From the NCBI GenBank assembly GCA_007693295.1, contig REDT01000182.1, forward strand, positions 1 through 49,390: a stretch of 49,390 bases of DNA, in the 5' to 3' direction. Under the pieces are notes generated by a model. It worked only from the letters and a program-made list of their open reading frames with translations, made no database searches and was not told the origin of the DNA. Both the position numbers and the translations under genes were made by a program. Below, in pieces: positions 44,653-49,390 of the stretch; within the stretch, counting starts at the first letter, position 1, and each line of letters begins with the position of its first letter. This DNA comes from Balneolaceae bacterium (GTDB lineage Bacteria; Bacteroidota; Rhodothermia; Balneolales; Balneolaceae).

Positions 44653-46194
44653 ATGAAAATTCGAGATAAAATTCTTTCCGGTGTACTACTTGTCCTGATC
44701 GGTATTCTTTTAGGGATGATCCTGATGTTCTTCAGGCAGGGCTCTTTCTCTTTCGACCTGGCTGAAGTTCGGGTAACTGAGGTGAACCGAAGCGACATGC
44801 CGTTTTGGAGTGAAGAGGATCTCAGTAAAATTGATGACCGGTTTGTGTTTCGAAGTGCAGCAAAAGCAGTGACCCCAACGGTAGTTTATGTTGAAACTAC
44901 GGTTTCTACACGAAATCAGCGATTTGAGGAGGATGAAGATGGCGACAATGAATTTTGGCGGCGGTTTATGCCCCCAAGAGCCAGAACAGTGGGGTCAGGG
45001 GTTGTGATTTCTGATGACGGATACATCCTAACGAATAATCATGTGATTGAAGATGCGGTTCGTGACGGTATTACAATTACACTGGATAATAAACGCACCT
45101 ACGATGCGCGGGTAGTTGGGCGCGACCCCAGCACCGATCTTGCCGTTTTAAAGATTGATGCCAATGGCCTTCAATCAGCTATCATTGGAAACTCTGATCG
45201 CATTGAGGTGGGTGAGTGGGTACTTGCTGTAGGCAATCCTTTCAGGTTGCGCTCTACGGTAACCGCCGGTATTGTAAGCGCACTAAGCAGAGATGTACAG
45301 ATCATAAATGATGCCCTTCGAATTGAGAGCTTTATTCAGACCGATGCGGCCATTAACAGGGGTAACAGCGGTGGTGCACTGGTCAATACCAGCGGCGAAC
45401 TGATCGGTATCAATACAGCCATTGCAACTCAAAGCGGTAACTACCAGGGATACGGTTTTGCAGTACCAAGCAACCTGGCACTGAAAGTGGCCCGCGACCT
45501 TATTGAATTTGGAGAAGTAAAGCGGGGAATGATGCAGGTATCCATTCAATCTGTTGATTATGAAATTGCGCGAAATGCAGGTTTGGACCAGGTTGCCGGG
45601 GTTATGATTATGAATGTAACCGAAGGCGGTGCGGCAGCAAAAGCCGGAGTTAAGCCGTCGGATATTGTCTTAAAAGTGAACGGTGAACCGGTTTTTGAAT
45701 CCAATCAGCTCCAGGAAAAAGTAGCCATGTTTCGCCCTGCCGACAGCGTAACCCTCACAATCTGGAGGGATAAGCAGGAGATTGAACGAACTATAATACT
45801 CGATAAGCTGCAGCGGCCTGAGCCGGCGCCTGAACTCTTTGATGAGCAACAGATCGAACCGGGTCCGGATGATTGGGATGAAATACCTGAAAATGGACGT
45901 GACAGAGGCATAGAGCAGCAGCGGTTTGAAGAGCTTGGCTTTACCATACGCGCGCTTGCAACACCTGAAGATCCCAATCAATTTAACCTCTATCTGTTCA
46001 GAGTGGAGCGCAATTCCGAAGCCTGGAACCGGGGTCTGCGCGAAGGGTTTGAAATTGAAGAGATCAATGGACAACAGTTTACCGATATGACATCAGCTAA
46101 AAAAGAGATTACCGATTCATTGAAAAAGAACCGATCTTTGTCACTGAAAATTATAACTGAAGAAGGAGCCGTCGGCTACTTCAAGCTTAATTGA
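44653..46194 (+). CDS. degQ: DegQ/HtrA-family serine protease with two PDZ domains
   Basis: The 513-residue envelope protease has an N-terminal membrane anchor (about 10-28). The trypsin-like domain has catalytic His130 (TNNHVIED), Asp162 (STDLAVLKI) and Ser239 (RGNSGGALVN). A first PDZ domain (about 290-380) has VMIMNVTEGGAAAKAGVKPSDI, and a second (about 425-510) has a degenerate carboxylate loop. An acidic region 80-110 precedes the protease core. It degrades or senses misfolded periplasmic proteins. It lies between recO and a small lipoprotein gene. Confidence 0.93.
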   Translation: MKIRDKILSGVLLVLIGILLGMILMFFRQGSFSFDLAEVRVTEVNRSDMPFWSEEDLSKIDDRFVFRSAAKAVTPTVVYVETTVSTRNQRFEEDEDGDNEFWRRFMPPRARTVGSGVVISDDGYILTNNHVIEDAVRDGITITLDNKRTYDARVVGRDPSTDLAVLKIDANGLQSAIIGNSDRIEVGEWVLAVGNPFRLRSTVTAGIVSALSRDVQIINDALRIESFIQTDAAINRGNSGGALVNTSGELIGINTAIATQSGNYQGYGFAVPSNLALKVARDLIEFGEVKRGMMQVSIQSVDYEIARNAGLDQVAGVMIMNVTEGGAAAKAGVKPSDIVLKVNGEPVFESNQLQEKVAMFRPADSVTLTIWRDKQEIERTIILDKLQRPEPAPELFDEQQIEPGPDDWDEIPENGRDRGIEQQRFEELGFTIRALATPEDPNQFNLYLFRVERNSEAWNRGLREGFEIEEINGQQFTDMTSAKKEITDSLKKNRSLSLKIITEEGAVGYFKLN

Positions 46195-46199
46195 ATTCA

Positions 46200-46730
46200 A
46201 TGAAATATTTTATTGGATTAATTCTGATCCTGAGTATGATTTCCGCCTGTGCAACTACCGAACCTGCACTAAACGATGAAATCGATGATACTATTGAAAC
46301 AGAGCGAATTGAAGAGAAAAGACCCGATTGGTATGATCATACCATAGCATCAGCATCAGATACTACAGCTTTTCATGGGTATTCGCACGCAACGGCTACT
46401 GAGCATGCCGACGCCGTCAGGATTTCTGAAAATATGGCGATGGCAAATCTCCGTTTTGAAATTGACAAATTTGCGGAGCAAGTACGGCGTGGACTGGAGG
46501 AGGATTCAGCAGCGGATCGTTACAGCTCAGGCAGGTTTATTATTACACTGAGAAATAGTGTTCAAGAGCTCTCCCTGGATGATGCTGAACTCACAACTGA
46601 AGTTCATGATCAAAACGGGGGTGTATATGCTTTTACGCGCGCCTCACTTTTCAGAGACGTTGTGATCTCTAAGCTTTCCGGCCTGATTGATGATTCCGGC
46701 TATAATGCTGCCCTGAATGAACATAATTAA
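46200..46730 (+). CDS. small LPP20-like lipoprotein
   Basis: The 176-residue protein has a lipoprotein signal MKYFIGLILILSMISACA (lipobox ISAC, Cys17). An acidic spacer follows, then RPDWYDHT and a domain of about 110 residues with alternating helices and strands. The arrangement ('PDWY' then 'AxxxAxxMAMANL') is that of LPP20-type lipoproteins. A TTG at 46191 is also open but ATG 46200 fits the signal peptide. It sits 5 bases after the protease stop, so it is likely a partner of the protease unit. Confidence 0.7.
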   Translation: MKYFIGLILILSMISACATTEPALNDEIDDTIETERIEEKRPDWYDHTIASASDTTAFHGYSHATATEHADAVRISENMAMANLRFEIDKFAEQVRRGLEEDSAADRYSSGRFIITLRNSVQELSLDDAELTTEVHDQNGGVYAFTRASLFRDVVISKLSGLIDDSGYNAALNEHN

Positions 46731-46743
46731 TTAATCGATCCAT

Positions 46744-46774
46744 ATTTGCTGATTTCTAAATACATTCAGCAAAT
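46744..46774 (+). terminator. hairpin after the protease-lipoprotein unit
   Basis: The perfect 9-bp stem ATTTGCTGA/TCAGCAAAT with a 13-base loop lies 14 bases after the lipoprotein stop. No T-run follows, so it may stabilise the mRNA end or be a weak terminator. Confidence 0.4.
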
Positions 46775-46816
46775 CAAATTACACTCTGTCAACTTTTAAC
46801 ACTTACCAGAAAAAAT

Positions 46817-47254
46817 ATGAGCAAAGCCACAATCCGAACTGAAAAAGGTGATATGGAAGTCAAGTTTTTTGAGGAGGATGCACCGGGTACGGTAGAAAAC
46901 TTCGTCAAACTCTCAAAAGACGGTTTTTATGACGGACTTACGTTTCACCGTGTTATCCCCGATTTTGTAGTTCAGGCAGGTTGTCCCAAGGGAGATGGAA
47001 CGGGTGGTCCCGGCTATCAGATCGATTGTGAACTTGACGGTGAGAACCAGTACCACGATCGGGGAGTGTTATCTATGGCTCATGCCGGGCGCAATACCGG
47101 AGGATCGCAGTTCTTTATTTGCCACAGCAGAAATAATACCTCTCATCTCGATCGCAATCACACAGTTTTCGGTAAAGTGGTGGAAGGTCTGGATGTAATC
47201 GACCAGATTCGCCAGGGCGATGTGATCGAGAAGATCGAAATTACTGAAGAGTAA
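46817..47254 (+). CDS. ppiB: cyclophilin-type peptidyl-prolyl cis-trans isomerase
   Basis: The 145-residue single-domain cytoplasmic cyclophilin catalyses proline isomerisation. It shows [25 protein letters not shown] (read as two blocks), [18 protein letters not shown] and [15 protein letters not shown]. The catalytic Arg of FHRV and Gln/Phe of SQFFI are present. No signal peptide. It is probably transcribed from its own promoter, and is convergent with the DUF4236 gene 43 bases away. Confidence 0.95.
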   Translation: MSKATIRTEKGDMEVKFFEEDAPGTVENFVKLSKDGFYDGLTFHRVIPDFVVQAGCPKGDGTGGPGYQIDCELDGENQYHDRGVLSMAHAGRNTGGSQFFICHSRNNTSHLDRNHTVFGKVVEGLDVIDQIRQGDVIEKIEITEE

Positions 47255-47297
47255 ACAGAAGCACCCTGTTTAACCCCCCGTTAAGTAGCTTCCTGTG

Positions 47298-48578
47298 CTA
47301 TTCTTGTCCTTGCCTGATCTTCTCCAGCCGGGAGGATATCAGCATCGGTATGGGATTCGTTATGAAAACGGGGTTTTTCCGGTCTGAAATCACCAGCTCT
47401 ATGATATTGGTTTCCAGGTCGGTTATAACATCGAGGATCTGGTTCATTCTGTACTCACGGGAGCCATGGCCCACAATTACCAGCCTGCGGTCGGTCAAGA
47501 TCAGTTTACCCTCGAGTTGAACTTCATATCCAATTTTTCGGTACTGAACCCGGTCTCGCTGAAATCGCTCTATGACACGCTCTTCCAGCAGCCTTGTATT
47601 ATCAAATTCAGCGTAGCACACCTCGCCCCGAACCATGGGTATGGACGCTTCAGTCTCTTCAAGCATCGACTCCATCTCTTTCCGTATCGTTGATGCCAGG
47701 TCGAGGTATTGAAGCTCTTCAAAAATGAATTGATCGTCGAGGTACAGCTTTTTGATAAGTTCGCGGATCTCCTGTTCCTCCTCACTGCTCAGAAGTTGGT
47801 CCTGGAGAGCAGCGTCCATTCTGCGCGTCAGGATGGCTTTTTTGGTCAGGTCAATGAATTCGTCCGAAACCGGTATCTGTTTTTCAAATTTATTGAAGGC
47901 AAAAACATGAGCATTATCGTTCTCTTCAAGAATAATTTGAAGCATCACGATATAGAGGTCGGGGAGAAAACGGTTGATGTATTTTGCCGGCGCCTTATCA
48001 ACAAAAGAGTGCATGCGGTTAAGCGACAACTCTCCGGGAGCTTTCTCAAATTGAGATGACAGCTCTTCAACCATCTCTTTTCCAACTCCTCTCCATTTAC
48101 GGTCTTTAGAAAACAGGTATAAAATAATCAGAAGAATCACGCCCGGAATAATCCAGAGCAGGGGTACTTCCTGAAATGCGAAGGGGATGAGTGAAGAAAG
48201 TATAAGTAAAATCCATAACAGGGGATTTTTATACGCCGTTGAAATCTCTTTCAGATCAGGGAAAGGGTGAGGCTCGATCAGATCATAGACTGAGGGATAC
48301 GTAACTCCTGTATCCACAAATATGTCAGTAGTACCGGACGGGCTTCTTAGGGGTTGGTTTGCTGCTTCCTCTACAGTTCCGGCTTTGGAGGCACTCTTTT
48401 TAGCGCTATTCAACTGTTCACGATAGTATATGCCATGACGCCCGCCATAAACGTACGCTCCGTTGCGGTTGAGCCCCAGTCGTGCTCCGGTAACGCCGGC
48501 CGATACACCCACACCCCCTTTCGAGAGGTTAAATCGGATTGGGCCCGCTTTAAATGCTTTTCGTATAAAAAATCCCAT
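47298..48578 (-). CDS. DUF4236 protein with membrane segment and C-terminal PH-like domain
   Basis: The 426-residue protein starts with the DUF4236 domain (1-55; MGFFIRKAFKAGPIRFNLSK, VSAGVTGARLGLN). Two membrane helices lie at about 128-168 (LLWILLILSSLIPFAF and PLLWIIPGVILLIILYLF), followed by a helical region at about 175-320. A C-terminal segment (about 330-426) with GKLILTDRRLVIVG and a repeated beta pattern looks like a bacterial PH/GRAM domain. Its function is unknown. DUF4236 genes occur in many bacteria, some near defence or phage genes, but nothing of that kind is visible here. Confidence 0.75.
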   Translation of the reverse strand: MGFFIRKAFKAGPIRFNLSKGGVGVSAGVTGARLGLNRNGAYVYGGRHGIYYREQLNSAKKSASKAGTVEEAANQPLRSPSGTTDIFVDTGVTYPSVYDLIEPHPFPDLKEISTAYKNPLLWILLILSSLIPFAFQEVPLLWIIPGVILLIILYLFSKDRKWRGVGKEMVEELSSQFEKAPGELSLNRMHSFVDKAPAKYINRFLPDLYIVMLQIILEENDNAHVFAFNKFEKQIPVSDEFIDLTKKAILTRRMDAALQDQLLSSEEEQEIRELIKKLYLDDQFIFEELQYLDLASTIRKEMESMLEETEASIPMVRGEVCYAEFDNTRLLEERVIERFQRDRVQYRKIGYEVQLEGKLILTDRRLVIVGHGSREYRMNQILDVITDLETNIIELVISDRKNPVFITNPIPMLISSRLEKIRQGQE

Positions 48579-48896
48579 GTCGGAAGCTCCGAAAGTTTTG
48601 CACGAGGAGCAAGAAAATGATGAGCTTAAGATTACAGTATTGAAATAGTTTCATTATCGGTAAATATTCCAGGAGTAGTTGAGCAGAGATTTTGACTATT
48701 CAGTATTTAAATTTCACGAAAAATATCTCGATTTTATATGTTCGATTTCATGCTGGCCTAATGTTATGACCCGGAGTTTGGGATTTTATTGGTGGTGAGT
48801 CACTTTGCTTATCTAGGCGGATTGGCACAGTATCCGGCATCCATTGTAAGTAGATGGCGGGTATTGTACATTAAAGAACCTACAAACGATAGATTC
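48579..48896. other. intergenic region upstream of toxin-antitoxin pair
   Basis: This 318-base gap holds the divergent promoters of the DUF4236 and antitoxin genes. I see no repeat or RNA gene in it. Confidence 0.3.
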
Positions 48897-49103
48897 ATGA
48901 CCATGGAAGCACTTATCATCAAAAGCAAAAACCGCAGCGATCTGGAGCTGATCAAAGAACTGGTCAAAAAAATGGGCCTTGAATCTAAAAGCCTTTCTGA
49001 AGAAGATGTTGAGGATTTGGGACTAACTATTCTGATGAAGCAGACTGACCGATCCAAAACCGTAACAAGAGAAACGGTGATGAGAAAACTGGATGGTGAA
49101 TGA
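48897..49103 (+). CDS. RelB-like antitoxin
   Basis: The 68-residue protein (MTMEALIIKSKNRSDLELIK start) is mostly helical, with a central segment LSEEDVEDLGLTILMKQTDR and an acidic C-terminus. Size, position and ATGA overlap with the RelE-like gene identify it as the antitoxin of that pair. An in-frame GTG/ATG start further upstream (48789) would add a non-conserved 36-residue lead and is rejected. It looks complete. Confidence 0.75.
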   Translation: MTMEALIIKSKNRSDLELIKELVKKMGLESKSLSEEDVEDLGLTILMKQTDRSKTVTRETVMRKLDGE

Positions 49104-49330
49104 ATGTTATTTTTCTTGAAAATTTCAGTAAAGATCTGGACAAATTAAAAGACAAGAAGGTCCGCCAAGCCATTAAGAATGCTATTCTCAAGATTGAAAA
49201 CGCATCTTCATTGGAAAAAGTTACCGGCTTGAAGCGCCTCAAGGGTGAGAAAGGAGCATACCGCTTGCGTGTGGGAAATTATCGAATTGGTCTTTATATA
49301 CAGGGGGATACAGTTGAATTGTCGGATTAA
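49100..49330 (+). pseudogene. RelE/ParE-type toxin, 3' end replaced by a repeat element
   Basis: The 76-residue frame begins MNVIFLENFSKDLDKLKDKK and has the RelE core blocks (LKRLKGEKGAYRLRVGNYRIG). Intact members run to about 85-90 residues and end with a block like VEFVRFLHRKDIYKYFP. Here the sequence stops at GDTVEL-SD just where the repeat AATTGTCGGAT (49317) begins. The C-terminal strand and catalytic tail are missing. It is therefore probably inactive, though the fold may persist. The antitoxin upstream is intact. Confidence 0.7.
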
Positions 49331-49390
49331 GACCTGACAGCATTCCCGGTGCTTTTCCGGGTTTCTGTCAGCGTCGAAAATCAACGCTGT
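49317..49390. mobile_element. MITE-like repeat element, second copy (cut by window end)
   Basis: It starts AATTGTCGGATTAAGACCTG, matching the left end of the element at 32211 with one mismatch, then skips 22 bases present in copy 1. It continues with ACAGCATTCCCGGTGC...TCTGTCAGCGTCG (40 bases, one mismatch). The internal inverted repeat has a 9-base loop here (TTCTGTCAGCGT, then ACGCTGT at the edge) instead of 48 in copy 1. The right end lies beyond the window. Confidence 0.7.

Noticed and set aside
48789-48896. Longer 104-residue form of the RelB-like antitoxin
   Set aside because: The first 36 residues have no antitoxin-like character, and ATG 48897 gives the usual size.
49317-49390. Possibility that the repeat next to the toxin-antitoxin pair is an integron attC site
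   Set aside because: Inverted arms exist, but the paired RYYYAAC/GTTRRRY core sites are not found, no integrase is seen, and the other copy sits behind a housekeeping gene.
1-49390. tRNA, rRNA or riboswitch genes
   Set aside because: I scanned the intergenic regions by eye and saw no tRNA cloverleaf or known riboswitch motif; a covariance-model search would be needed to exclude small RNAs.

Overview
The window is a gene-dense piece of chromosome (moderate GC; short intergenic gaps; about 40 protein genes on both strands; no rRNA or tRNA seen). Several features point to the Bacteroidota/Balneolota side of the tree, most likely a Balneolaceae-like marine or halophilic bacterium. These are a short primary sigma factor without region 1.1, a two-component propeller histidine kinase, a TonB-dependent receptor with a carboxypeptidase-like N-terminal domain, a FadL-like porin, HU paralogues, an actinobacterial-style fused 2-oxoglutarate decarboxylase/dehydrogenase, and CCCCTCC palindromic repeats. 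The taxonomic call is an inference.

Layout. 1-9.5 kb: fused oxoglutarate dehydrogenase (minus), then PepF-type peptidase, a GAF/degenerate GGDEF protein, phosphopentomutase and the primary sigma factor, closed by a strong terminator. 9.5-16.4 kb: a sensor kinase and LuxR-type regulator followed by a His/Tyr-rich, Ser/Asn/Arg-repeat lipoprotein and an outer-membrane barrel. The same palindrome (TCACAT-N4-ATGTGA) lies before the kinase and before the lipoprotein, suggesting one autoregulated envelope-response unit. 16.4-18 kb: repeats, a tandem universal stress protein, and an orphan antitoxin with a toxin remnant. 18-22.3 kb: a YbbA/YbbP-like ABC exporter with an unlisted 56-aa membrane protein, divergent from a TesA-like esterase. 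22.4-26.3 kb: a SIMPL protein and a TonB receptor with a LacI-type operator-like site. 26.5-30 kb: Smr/CHAD pair, Dabb protein, and an HU gene overlapping an HU-transmembrane-LysM fusion.

30-39.5 kb: aconitase, FolE, CysS, YidD, an LCIB-type carbonic anhydrase, a pseudouridine synthase, an alpha/beta hydrolase and a TPR protein. 39.5-41 kb: an HTTM-like membrane protein with its small partner (minus). 41-47.3 kb: an RND/MMPL transporter, RecO, a DegQ/HtrA protease, a small lipoprotein and a cyclophilin. 47.3-49.4 kb: a DUF4236 protein and a RelB/RelE-like pair.

The most notable points are: (i) the shared operator tying the two-component system to the lipoprotein/porin operon; (ii) a 216-bp MITE-like element with imperfect terminal inverted repeats behind aconitase, whose second copy cuts off the 3' end of the RelE-like toxin gene at the window edge; (iii) a membrane-anchored HU-LysM fusion that could link nucleoid and peptidoglycan; (iv) inverted arrays of a 7-bp repeat filling the transporter-recO gap; (v) two toxin-antitoxin loci in which the antitoxin is whole and the toxin is truncated.
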